Origin: Lachnospiraceae bacterium
Lineage (GTDB): Bacteria > Bacillota > Clostridia > Lachnospirales > Lachnospiraceae
DNA length: 63,673 nucleotides
Direction: 5' to 3'
Assembly: GCA_017938405.1 (NCBI GenBank)
Contig: JAGBBP010000039.1
Span: forward strand, 1 to 63,673
Shown here: positions 6,503-14,846 of the stretch, piece by piece
Layout of the letters: each line of letters opens with the position of its first letter
How positions within the stretch are numbered: position 1 is the stretch's first letter
Program-made: the position numbers and the translations under genes
Notes under the pieces: generated by a model
Database searches by the model: none
The model's input: only the letters and a program-made list of their open reading frames with translations
What the model was told of the DNA's origin: nothing

Positions 6503-8488
6503 CTAAAACCGCATGGCCACCAATCCCATAGGCACAAGCAGTAAAAACACACCGAAGGCCAACGTAGTAATCCGACTGAACTTACTGCTGAGGTACATCA
6601 CCGCACTACCCATCAATATTGACATCACCACCCGGACGCCGTAAATAAAGTACAAATACTGTCCGATGGTGAGAGGGAACGGAAAATTGCGCACACAGGG
6701 AATGCTCTGCACCGGCACTTCCTTATCGGCAAAGGTGAGTACCTCCCCGATCTGGAAATATTGCACCAGATGGATGGAAAGAGTGGTTACGATACACACC
6801 CCCAGCAAAATCAGAATCTTTCGAACCATAACCTGTCCCCTGCCCCGGTACATGGAATGTAACAGCATCTCCATATGGGCGGATTTTTCACAGGCCATGA
6901 TGCCGGATAATACCAGCACCACCGCAAGCAGTGTGTACAAATAATTCCGGAAAATCGTCTGCTTATCGTTCTGAAGCAAAAGCTCATAGGCCCCGGAATC
7001 AATCAGCATCACGGATCGTCCGCTCTCCAATGCATACATAAGACCATCCTCGGCCTGTTTCAGCACCACATTCAGTCCCGTTATCTGCCGCTTGTTCTCC
7101 TCGATTGCCTTCTGCAGGTTTTGAATAAACCAATCAATCATGGTCACATCCCAGCCCTTCATCATATGCTCTATCTTATATTGCTCTTGTCGCGCCAGGG
7201 ATTCCTCCCACATTTTTATCTCTTCTTCCATTTCCGTCCGGGTGTCCCGCATCCGTTGCACACTTTCTTCCGTAATCTCCCCCGCAAACTCCTCATACCA
7301 GTGCACCACATACCGACTGCGGAAGTCCATATAATTGGACTCCACGGATGCCGAATAAGCCAGATAAATCATAAGTGCCATAATAAACAGACCCTTCTGG
7401 GAAAACAACACCTTCTTCAGTTCCCAGGTCATAAGAGAGCCGGACGGCTTATGCCGGCTCACAAACACCCGCAACTTCTCGATTACCTTCAAAGTCCGAT
7501 ACTCGCTCCGCGGGTACTGGCGCGCATATTGTAACGTACAGACAACCACCATAACCACCGTTCCCAAAACCACAAACAAATCGGAAGTTCCTACAATATT
7601 CATAGGCGTCCCCAACACATTCAGGTTGTAATAATGGGCATAGTCCGTTCCGCAAAAGGTATAGGTATACAGATTGATGTACTTAAACACACTCCACCTT
7701 CCCGTAGGAATGATGAATGCATACAGCGCATATTCCCCCAACAGCAGAAGAAAAAACGCCGCCACGCAGAAGCTGGAACGAAATAACGACATGCAAAAAT
7801 ACAATAAAAGACAGGCAAACAGACACCCCAAGGCCTTACGCAGTACAAATAACATCAAATACGTCCCGATGGAATACTGCCCGATGACGTTCCCGAGCTC
7901 CGGTACGGACTGCACCGGTCGTGCCATGTCACATCCCGGAAAAATCACCACGCTTATAACAAAAATGCTGCCGTACAAAATCACCGCCGCCCCGAATACT
8001 CCAAGGCACAAAATCCCGATTCGCTGTAAAGACAATATCGTCCGGCCCCGTTCCGTACAGCGCACCAGAAGGTACAAGCCCTTCTGCCGTTCCGCAAGAA
8101 AGCAAAGTACAATATACACCCCGATTAACAATAGAATAAACGAGGACAACGTAAACTGAAACACTGCCATAATGCCCCGGTTTTCCCCGGCAACCGGCGT
8201 AATATCCGCAATCTCCCGATAGTCCTCACCGGTCTTTATGAGGTTGCGGTAAACAAAGGAATCCGACTCAGAAAACAAAGGATTTTCCTTCATCATAATC
8301 ACATTGTCCTGTACCGATGTCATATACTCGTCATATCCGTCGATATATGCCGTCAGCTCCTCCCCCACGGGAGTAATGGACTTTTCCCCGTTACACTGAA
8401 ACACAAAGAAAATCCCGTGAAGCAGAATAAGAATCCCGAACAAAAGCAGGGTCTTTCCGTTCCACAAAATCCGCTTTAACTCTAACAT
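6503..8488 (-). CDS. ABC transporter permease, large two-half membrane protein
   Basis: A 661-residue integral membrane protein. It has two hydrophobic halves (about residues 15-320 and 355-660), each starting with a membrane segment followed by an extracytoplasmic loop, with a charged coiled-coil stretch near residues 400-470 (REEMEEEI-like, rich in E, K and Q). The layout fits ABC-2-type exporter permeases of Firmicutes. The ATG at 8486-8488 follows GGGGGG. It lies 13 bases after the ATPase gene and forms one transporter with it, downstream of four lipoprotein genes and a LytTR two-component system. The substrate is unknown. Confidence 0.8.
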   Translation of the reverse strand: MLELKRILWNGKTLLLFGILILLHGIFFVFQCNGEKSITPVGEELTAYIDGYDEYMTSVQDNVIMMKENPLFSESDSFVYRNLIKTGEDYREIADITPVAGENRGIMAVFQFTLSSFILLLIGVYIVLCFLAERQKGLYLLVRCTERGRTILSLQRIGILCLGVFGAAVILYGSIFVISVVIFPGCDMARPVQSVPELGNVIGQYSIGTYLMLFVLRKALGCLFACLLLYFCMSLFRSSFCVAAFFLLLLGEYALYAFIIPTGRWSVFKYINLYTYTFCGTDYAHYYNLNVLGTPMNIVGTSDLFVVLGTVVMVVVCTLQYARQYPRSEYRTLKVIEKLRVFVSRHKPSGSLMTWELKKVLFSQKGLFIMALMIYLAYSASVESNYMDFRSRYVVHWYEEFAGEITEESVQRMRDTRTEMEEEIKMWEESLARQEQYKIEHMMKGWDVTMIDWFIQNLQKAIEENKRQITGLNVVLKQAEDGLMYALESGRSVMLIDSGAYELLLQNDKQTIFRNYLYTLLAVVLVLSGIMACEKSAHMEMLLHSMYRGRGQVMVRKILILLGVCIVTTLSIHLVQYFQIGEVLTFADKEVPVQSIPCVRNFPFPLTIGQYLYFIYGVRVVMSILMGSAVMYLSSKFSRITTLAFGVFLLLVPMGLVAMRF

Positions 8489-8501
8489 CCCCGTCACCCC
8501 C

Positions 8502-9263
8502 CTAGTTATCGGTCAGCTGCTCGTTTGCATGGAACAAATACACATCCTCCAACGTAAGCGGATGCGCAGGCATCAGTCCTTTCTCCTTCATCAGCTCCTC
8601 TGCCTCCGACAAAAGCTCCGGAATCGGTGCAAACCGGCAAAGGGTACCGTGATGAAGCAGAAGCACCTTTTTCGCAATGGTTTCGATATCCCCGATGACG
8701 TGGGTTGCCAAAAGCACCGTCCGCTCCTTCGCCACGGACGCGATATAATCCCTCAGTCGGATACGCTGGGTCGGGTCAAGGCCCGCCGTGGGCTCGTCCA
8801 GAATCAGAATCTCCGGCTCGTCAAGCATGGCCGCTGCCAAAAGCACACGCTGCCGCATGCCGCCGGAAAAGGAGCCCAGCTTATAATGGGCATCTCCCGC
8901 CAGACAGACAATATCCAGAAACTGCTCCGTCTGCTTCTTGCAGTCTCCCCGCTTCATTCCCTTTAAGGCCCCTATGTAATGTAGAAAATCCCGCGCCGTA
9001 AAATCCTCGTACATGCCCTGTAACTGCGGGGTGTAGCCCACCTTTTTCCGGTAGCCTCTCCCCAGAGACAAAATGTCCTTTCCGTTATACAAAATCTCTC
9101 CGGACGTCCGGGGTATATTATCCGTAATCAGATTTAACATGGTGGACTTGCCCGCACCGTTGGCCCCCAAAAGTCCGTATACCCCGGTCTCAAACTTTAC
9201 ACTCAGATCATTTAATGCGGTCTTGTTGCCGTACTTTTTCGTACAATGGATTAATTCTAACAT
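8502..9263 (-). CDS. ABC transporter ATP-binding protein
   Basis: A 253-residue nucleotide-binding subunit. It has Walker A GANGAGKST (about residues 33-41), Q-loop YTPQLQG, signature SFSGGMRQR (about 133), Walker B LILDEPTAGLD (about 154) and the switch histidine in LLATHV. It most resembles the CcmA/bacitracin-exporter type that pairs with ABC-2 permeases. It lies between the lipoprotein array (26 bases) and the permease (13 bases), probably in the same transcript. It would energise export, or protection of the cell from an envelope-active compound; that is inference. Confidence 0.92.
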   Translation of the reverse strand: MLELIHCTKKYGNKTALNDLSVKFETGVYGLLGANGAGKSTMLNLITDNIPRTSGEILYNGKDILSLGRGYRKKVGYTPQLQGMYEDFTARDFLHYIGALKGMKRGDCKKQTEQFLDIVCLAGDAHYKLGSFSGGMRQRVLLAAAMLDEPEILILDEPTAGLDPTQRIRLRDYIASVAKERTVLLATHVIGDIETIAKKVLLLHHGTLCRFAPIPELLSEAEELMKEKGLMPAHPLTLEDVYLFHANEQLTDN

Positions 9264-9289
9264 AAGTAACTACCTCCTCATTCCCTTTT

Positions 9290-10654
9290 CTACCATTCAC
9301 TATATTTATACACAAACGAAAACTCCGGTTCTCCCGCCAGGAAGTCACTGCGTTTGCAATGAAATACATGTATTTCCAAGGTCTGGTGGTCTACCGCAAC
9401 ACACGGACACCAGTAAATATCCTCTCCCAAATAACGAAAACCACAGTTGTAGGTAGTTCTGAACATTCTGAAAACATCACTGCCAGTCTCAAACTCCGTA
9501 AGCGGAAGCTGCTCCGTCATTTCTATCACCGTAACCTCTTCCAGCTCCTTATTAAACACACGAACACAGGCACTTTCAGAAAATGTTAACTCGTCTTCCT
9601 CTTCCTGTAAAACATTGTGATTTGTCGCCTGAAGGACATACAAATAGGTCCCGTCCGTTACCAGCCCCTGCGCCGGTACTCCTTCCTCCGTCTCAAAAAG
9701 CAGATTTCCGGCAATATCATACTGCGGTACCTTCTTATATAGCATTACCTTCTCTTCATTTTCTCCGGTAGAAAAACGATAGGTGCATAGTGTCTTTTTG
9801 TTTCTACGCAAATAAACAATATAATCTTCTTCCAATACCGCATAACCTCCCGTAAAATTTGTTAAAAGCTTACAGGTCTCATCGGTTCCGTTCTCAATGT
9901 GACGCCGGTGCAGAACGTTTTTCTTTCCCTCTTTTCTGCAATAATAGAAGTAGTTTCCGTATGCAATGATACCGGTAGCCTCCGCATTTTCCTTTGCCAG
10001 TGGCTCTTCATCTAAGAAGGAACTATTCTTCGTATTCAAGTCAAGCAACGCCACTCCGTAATGCATGGTATCTTCCTGATAAGGAGTTGCTCCCGTAGCA
10101 AACGTAAGCAATGCCTTATTTCTGTGAAGATACATCCGGCTTGCATATAAACTCATATCCGGAGAACGTTCCAATTCCAGTACCGTAGCCACCTCATCCA
10201 TAGAAGCCCCGTCCAATGCCAGAGCCAACACTTTATAAAGCACCTGTGTCTCTGTCACCTCCGCCGCAAAAACCATGAGATGCTCTCCGTACAAACAATA
10301 ATCCAACACCGTATACTTCCCATTGGTCGCCACACAGAACTCGTTTCCGTCATGCCGGCACTCCGGCTTGTTACAAAGGAACATTTCCTTCCCCGTAGCA
10401 ACATCATAATACCGAAACCCGCCCAAGGTATCGTTATAATGATAAAATCCTTTTTCCGTCCGCAGCATGGCATTTCCCATAGTCCCCGGACGGTTTCCCT
10501 GTTCAAAGTCCTCGGACACAAATTGATACTCTGTCTTTCCGGCTGATACGTCCCCCGTAACCGCCCCCGGCTGTTCCCCCGGCTTGTCCTTTTTACAGGC
10601 CGCAAAAACAAAAAGACACAATAATAGCAATGCTGTTAATAAGCCTTTTCTCAT
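9290..10654 (-). CDS. Lipoprotein of the CNKPEC family, paralogue 1
   Basis: A 454-residue predicted lipoprotein with signal peptide MRKGLLTALLLLCLFVFAAC and lipobox cysteine about residue 20. The mature protein has many short beta-type segments, suggesting a propeller-like fold, and a strongly conserved block FLCNKPECRHDGNEFC near residue 95 with three cysteines and a histidine. It also has YFYYCRKEGKK near 230 and ends SDFLAGEPEFSFVYKY. It is one of four tandem paralogues upstream of the ABC transporter. I do not recognise a characterised family. A role as cell-surface sensor or binding partner for the neighbouring LytTR/ABC system is a guess. The ATG at 10652-10654 follows GGGGAGGA. Confidence 0.75.
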   Translation of the reverse strand: MRKGLLTALLLLCLFVFAACKKDKPGEQPGAVTGDVSAGKTEYQFVSEDFEQGNRPGTMGNAMLRTEKGFYHYNDTLGGFRYYDVATGKEMFLCNKPECRHDGNEFCVATNGKYTVLDYCLYGEHLMVFAAEVTETQVLYKVLALALDGASMDEVATVLELERSPDMSLYASRMYLHRNKALLTFATGATPYQEDTMHYGVALLDLNTKNSSFLDEEPLAKENAEATGIIAYGNYFYYCRKEGKKNVLHRRHIENGTDETCKLLTNFTGGYAVLEEDYIVYLRRNKKTLCTYRFSTGENEEKVMLYKKVPQYDIAGNLLFETEEGVPAQGLVTDGTYLYVLQATNHNVLQEEEDELTFSESACVRVFNKELEEVTVIEMTEQLPLTEFETGSDVFRMFRTTYNCGFRYLGEDIYWCPCVAVDHQTLEIHVFHCKRSDFLAGEPEFSFVYKYSEW

Positions 10655-10673
10655 CAATATTCCTCCCCAGTCA

Positions 10674-12017
10674 TTAGTGATCCTCATATCGGTACGCAAA
10701 CTCAAACTTCGGATTTCCGGCAATAAAGTCACTGCGATTGCAATGGAATACATACCAGTCCAAATCCGACGTATCCTTCGAATCCGGCGTCTCCTTCAAT
10801 TCCAAACACCAGTAGATATCATCGCCCATATAGCGGAGCATCTGGGTATAACTTGAGCGCTCCCATTCCATGTCATCATAGCCCAGCTTTGTTGCCGCTT
10901 CTGCCATATCAGCCAAAAGTACCTCTTCCAAATTCTGATTCAGTACATGTATATAAGCTTCCCTTTTTACAACAATCCCTTCTGTATCCGCATATTCCCT
11001 TAGCGGTTCCGCGGCATAAATATAGGTTCCGTCCGTTGCCAACTGGGTTACCATACTCTCCTTCATAGCCTCACTCTTTTGGTAACTACCATCGATCTGA
11101 TATCCATAATACTGACGCATCATCCTCGTCTGCTCCTTATTCTGTCCGGTGGAAATCCGGTAAGTACAAACTACGTTCCCCGCACTTTTCAGATAAGCAA
11201 CGGTATCTGCATCTACTACCACATAATTTCCTTCAAAGGTCGGTAACAGTCGGAAGCTTTCATCGGTTCCGTCCACAATATTATATCGATGGAGCAGCAA
11301 CTTTTTTCCTTCCTTTCTGCAATAGTAAAAGTAATCCTCCTTAGCCGTAACCTTAGTAACCTCTTCATTATTTTTACCGAACGGCTCCTCATCCAGATAG
11401 GTCACTTCCTTTGTGTTTAAATCCAGAATTGCCGCTCCGTAATACTCCTCCTGTTCTGCCTGTCCCGAACCTGCCATGGTTAAAAATGCCTTATTCCGGT
11501 GAACATACATAAAACTCTGGTAAATCGCAAAACCCTCTACCGTTTTTTCAAATGTAAACGTAGTCGCCAACTCATTCATTGCGGAACCGTCCAACGCCAC
11601 GGAAAGCACCTTGAAACGATACTGCGTATCGGTTTCCTCCGTTACATATTCCAAAATTACGTCATTATATAAACATTCATACAAATGCAGATACTTCCCA
11701 TTAGTCGCCACACAGAACTCATTTCCGTCATGCCGGCACTCCGGCTTATTACAAAGAAACATGGTTTTCTTTGCCGCGATATCATAATACTGTAGCCCCT
11801 TATCCACAGGATTGTAATAATAAAACCCTTTGTCTGTCTTCATCATAGGTCTCAAATACTTTGTCTTGTTACCCGGATTATAATCCTCGGAAACGAACTG
11901 TTTCTCTGTCTTTTCATTGGTTGCTCCCTTCGTAACCTCCCCCGTCTTGTCCTTTTTACAGGCCGCAAAAACAAAAAGACACAATAATAGCAATGCTGTA
12001 ACTAAGCCTTTTCTCAT
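10674..12017 (-). CDS. Lipoprotein of the CNKPEC family, paralogue 2
   Basis: A 447-residue lipoprotein paralogous to its neighbours. It has signal peptide MRKGLVTALLLLCLFVFAAC and the same central block FLCNKPECRHDGNEFC. It shares YFYYCRKEGKK and the C-terminal pattern SDFIAGNPKFEFAYRY. The first about 70 bases of the gene are almost identical to those of paralogue 1 while the mature parts differ widely, which points to recent duplication or gene conversion at the 5' end. It lies 19 bases before paralogue 1 and 20 after paralogue 3. Function unknown. Confidence 0.75.
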   Translation of the reverse strand: MRKGLVTALLLLCLFVFAACKKDKTGEVTKGATNEKTEKQFVSEDYNPGNKTKYLRPMMKTDKGFYYYNPVDKGLQYYDIAAKKTMFLCNKPECRHDGNEFCVATNGKYLHLYECLYNDVILEYVTEETDTQYRFKVLSVALDGSAMNELATTFTFEKTVEGFAIYQSFMYVHRNKAFLTMAGSGQAEQEEYYGAAILDLNTKEVTYLDEEPFGKNNEEVTKVTAKEDYFYYCRKEGKKLLLHRYNIVDGTDESFRLLPTFEGNYVVVDADTVAYLKSAGNVVCTYRISTGQNKEQTRMMRQYYGYQIDGSYQKSEAMKESMVTQLATDGTYIYAAEPLREYADTEGIVVKREAYIHVLNQNLEEVLLADMAEAATKLGYDDMEWERSSYTQMLRYMGDDIYWCLELKETPDSKDTSDLDWYVFHCNRSDFIAGNPKFEFAYRYEDH

Positions 12018-12037
12018 CTTTTGTCCTCCCTCCGTTG

Positions 12038-13339
12038 TTACTGCACATCGCTGTATACATAGGTAAACTGTGGATTTCCGGCAAGCAAATCACTTTTCTT
12101 ACATCGGAAAATGTGACACGTTCCCCACAGTTCTTCCGGGCTGGGATAAAGCTTCACATACAGCTCATCCCCCACCGCATTGAATGTACTTCGGTTTGCA
12201 TATAACAGTTGCCCGTCATCCCACACTCTCCCGTACAGTTCCTTTGCCAAATCGATACACGCAGTTTCCTCCAAATCACGGTTAAAAATATGCATGAGGC
12301 ATTCTGTCTTATTCACAACCTCACCCGTTTCCTCGTCCAGCCATTTTGCGGTTCTGCCGGCCTCCGGAACAAAGAAATGCGTTCCGTCAAAAACAAGCCC
12401 GATGGCTGTAAAACGCTCCTCCTTTTCAAACCACTGACCCGCCAGATACTGGGCTTTCTTTCTCTCAAGAACAACCTTCTCTTCATCGAGTCCCGTATCA
12501 AGATGATACACGTAAAGACTCTCTGCCGAGGAAGTAATATAAACTACGGTATTTTCATCCGCCACTGCATAAACTCCCTGAAAGCCTGTACGCAGGGAAT
12601 AACGCTCCGTTGTCTGTTCTGTTAAGTGATAACGATACAACAGTGTTCTCTTTTTTTCCAACTTCGTATAGTAAAGATAATCTCCCACCGCACATGCATC
12701 GGAAATATAGGTGTTTTCCCTTGCAATCGGGGTCTCATCCAACCAGACAATTTCCTTTGTCTCTAAATCCAGAATTGCCGTCCCGTAATGATTGCTGTCC
12801 GCAAGCCCTGCCTGTCCTCTCCATTCAATAGGCAGCACCGCTTTGTTCCGGTGAATCAACAGCCGTTCTGCCGCAAAGTAACCGGGAATCGCCTGCTGTT
12901 CGCTTTTTTCTACGGTAGCATAAGTGGCAAATTCCAACAGTTCCGAACCGTCCAGGGAAATGGTAAGCAACTTGTGCAGAAATTGCGTCTCCGTCTCCTC
13001 GATTGCTGCCGCAAAAATCATCCCGGAATAGATACAGAAGGTACTGATACGATATTTTTCGTTGGTTGCCACACAAAATCCGTTCCCGTCATGCTTGCAC
13101 TCCGGCTTGTTACAAAGGAACATATCCTTCCCCGTTGCCGCGTCCTTATAACGAAACCCTCCGTCCTCCCAGCTGTAATAGTAATACCCCTGATCCGTCA
13201 TCTCCATATAGGTACGGGACTGTTCCCTGTCCTCTGACTGTATTTTTTGCCCCTCCACAGGATGGTCGGGCTTTTTCCCGCACCCCGCAAGGCCAAGAAT
13301 CCCAAGTACCGCTAATCCCAATACAAATGCCTTCTTCAT
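12038..13339 (-). CDS. Lipoprotein of the CNKPEC family, paralogue 3
   Basis: A 433-residue lipoprotein with signal peptide MKKAFVLGLAVLGILGLAGC, then a lysine/proline-rich linker, and the block FLCNKPECKHDGNGFC near residue 82. It ends SDLLAGNPQFTYVYSD. The ATG at 13337-13339 follows GGAGGTACGCGA. The three cysteines and the histidine of the block are kept in all four paralogues, so they may bind a metal or form disulfides. It lies 26 bases after paralogue 4. Function unknown. Confidence 0.75.
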   Translation of the reverse strand: MKKAFVLGLAVLGILGLAGCGKKPDHPVEGQKIQSEDREQSRTYMEMTDQGYYYYSWEDGGFRYKDAATGKDMFLCNKPECKHDGNGFCVATNEKYRISTFCIYSGMIFAAAIEETETQFLHKLLTISLDGSELLEFATYATVEKSEQQAIPGYFAAERLLIHRNKAVLPIEWRGQAGLADSNHYGTAILDLETKEIVWLDETPIARENTYISDACAVGDYLYYTKLEKKRTLLYRYHLTEQTTERYSLRTGFQGVYAVADENTVVYITSSAESLYVYHLDTGLDEEKVVLERKKAQYLAGQWFEKEERFTAIGLVFDGTHFFVPEAGRTAKWLDEETGEVVNKTECLMHIFNRDLEETACIDLAKELYGRVWDDGQLLYANRSTFNAVGDELYVKLYPSPEELWGTCHIFRCKKSDLLAGNPQFTYVYSDVQ

Positions 13340-13365
13340 TCGCGTACCTCCCTTTTTCTCCTCCG

Positions 13366-14697
13366 TTATTTGCATATCATCGCCAATTCAAAGTCCGGAT
13401 TTCCCGACAAAAACGACTCTCTCGTACACCGGTAAACAGGGTCTCCCGAAGTATCCCTCACGTTATGTAACATGCAGTAAACCGCATCCTTCTCATAGTA
13501 CATATACCGGTTAAAATAGTAATAAAAATCCTCCGTATCGCTTCTCAGTTCCTTTGCGTACTCTTTCATTACCTCCGCCATATTGAGCCAGACAACCTCC
13601 CTAAGTTCCCGGTCAAATATGTGAATATCGGCCTCCTCCCGGGCTTCTACCTCATTAAAATTCTCATCGTGCTGTACCTTTCTTACGTACTGGTCCCTGA
13701 CATAGATATACTCCCCGTCCGTCTCTATATCCACCGCTTCATATGGGACATCCCGCTCTCCCAAAGTTCCGTCGCTATAGAAAACCGTTTGTTTTTCGGT
13801 CAACTTTACCTTTTCCTCGTTCTGTCCCGTTTCCCGATGAAAGACGCACAACTCGTAGTTACCGGACTTCGTATATACAATGGTATTGTCATCCTGTACG
13901 ATATAGTTTCCCTGAAATCCAACCAACAATTTATGAATTTCGTCCGAACCGTCCTTTATGTTATAACGGTGCAACACCGTCTTCTTTCCTTCTTTTCTGC
14001 AATAGTAAAAGTAATCCCCGTGGGCGGTAATGTTACTTATCGGTTCATACTCCACAGAAAACGGTTCTTCGTCCAGATAGGTCACTTCCTTTGTATCCAG
14101 ACGAATCACTGCGGCTCCGTAATATTTTGTGGTTCCCGTTCCGTCATCTCCCATGAGTCCCAACGGAATCAATGCCACATTGCGATGGAGAAATAACTGA
14201 CTTCCGCCCATATGGCTTCCCGGTATCACTCCGGTCTTCTCTATGGTCAGATAGGTTACATACTCGTTTAACTCCGACCCGTCCGGTGCAACGGAAATCA
14301 GGTGAAACAGAAACTGGGTATCCGTTTCCTCAACAGCGGTAGCCCAAAGCCGGCCTCCATACATACCGATACGCTCGATGACGTATTTTTCATTGGTTGC
14401 CACACAAAACTCGTTCCCGTCGTGTCTGCACTCCGGTTTGTTACACAAATACATATCCTTCCCTGTAGCGCTATCATAATACCGGAAGCCCGGTTCTCTC
14501 GCTCCGTAATAATAGTACCCCTTCTCTGTTTGAAACACCGTAGCATTGCCCGGATGAAAATCCTCCTCTGTAAGCACCGGTACGGTTCCGGTTTCTTTCC
14601 CCGGTGCATCTGTCTTCTTTTCTTTCCCGGCGCAGCCTGTAAGTCCCAACAACACCACCAGACACACTCCGGTTAGAATCAAACCAAGTTTTCTCAT
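13366..14697 (-). CDS. Lipoprotein of the CNKPEC family, paralogue 4 (first in the array)
   Basis: A 443-residue lipoprotein with signal peptide MRKLGLILTGVCLVVLLGL and lipobox LTGC. It has the block YLCNKPECRHDGNEFC near residue 90, then YFYYCRKEGKK, and ends FLSGNPDFELAMICK. The ATG at 14695-14697 was chosen; another ATG two codons earlier is possible and gives the same signal peptide. It is the first gene after the LytTR kinase terminator, so the array probably starts at the promoter at 14779-14807. Function unknown. Confidence 0.75.
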   Translation of the reverse strand: MRKLGLILTGVCLVVLLGLTGCAGKEKKTDAPGKETGTVPVLTEEDFHPGNATVFQTEKGYYYYGAREPGFRYYDSATGKDMYLCNKPECRHDGNEFCVATNEKYVIERIGMYGGRLWATAVEETDTQFLFHLISVAPDGSELNEYVTYLTIEKTGVIPGSHMGGSQLFLHRNVALIPLGLMGDDGTGTTKYYGAAVIRLDTKEVTYLDEEPFSVEYEPISNITAHGDYFYYCRKEGKKTVLHRYNIKDGSDEIHKLLVGFQGNYIVQDDNTIVYTKSGNYELCVFHRETGQNEEKVKLTEKQTVFYSDGTLGERDVPYEAVDIETDGEYIYVRDQYVRKVQHDENFNEVEAREEADIHIFDRELREVVWLNMAEVMKEYAKELRSDTEDFYYYFNRYMYYEKDAVYCMLHNVRDTSGDPVYRCTRESFLSGNPDFELAMICK

Positions 14698-14778
14698 ATG
14701 CATCCCGCTCCTTTTCTTTCTATTACAAAAACACCTCTCTACTCCCACCGTCCAATTCATCCCCCGGCTCCTGACTCT

Positions 14779-14807
14779 ATCATACCGTCCGAAAAAATAA
14801 AAAACAA
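14779..14807 (-). promoter_or_regulatory. Candidate promoter of the lipoprotein-ABC operon
   Basis: On the minus strand there is -35 TTGTTT (14802-14807, inside the preceding terminator), a 17-base spacer and -10 TATGAT (14779-14784). The sequence GGACGGT occurs at 14784-14790 and again at 14748-14754 on the minus strand, a possible direct-repeat site. Confidence 0.5.
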
Positions 14808-14830
14808 CCACCTCCGCAGAAGTGGTTGTT
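14792..14830 (-). terminator. Rho-independent terminator of the LytTR kinase gene
   Basis: On the minus strand, a perfect 9-pair stem AACAACCAC / GTGGTTGTT (14803-14830) is followed by a long T-rich run. It begins 16 bases after the kinase stop and separates the regulator genes from the lipoprotein array. Confidence 0.85.
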
Positions 14831-14846
14831 ATCCGTGCACAAGTGG

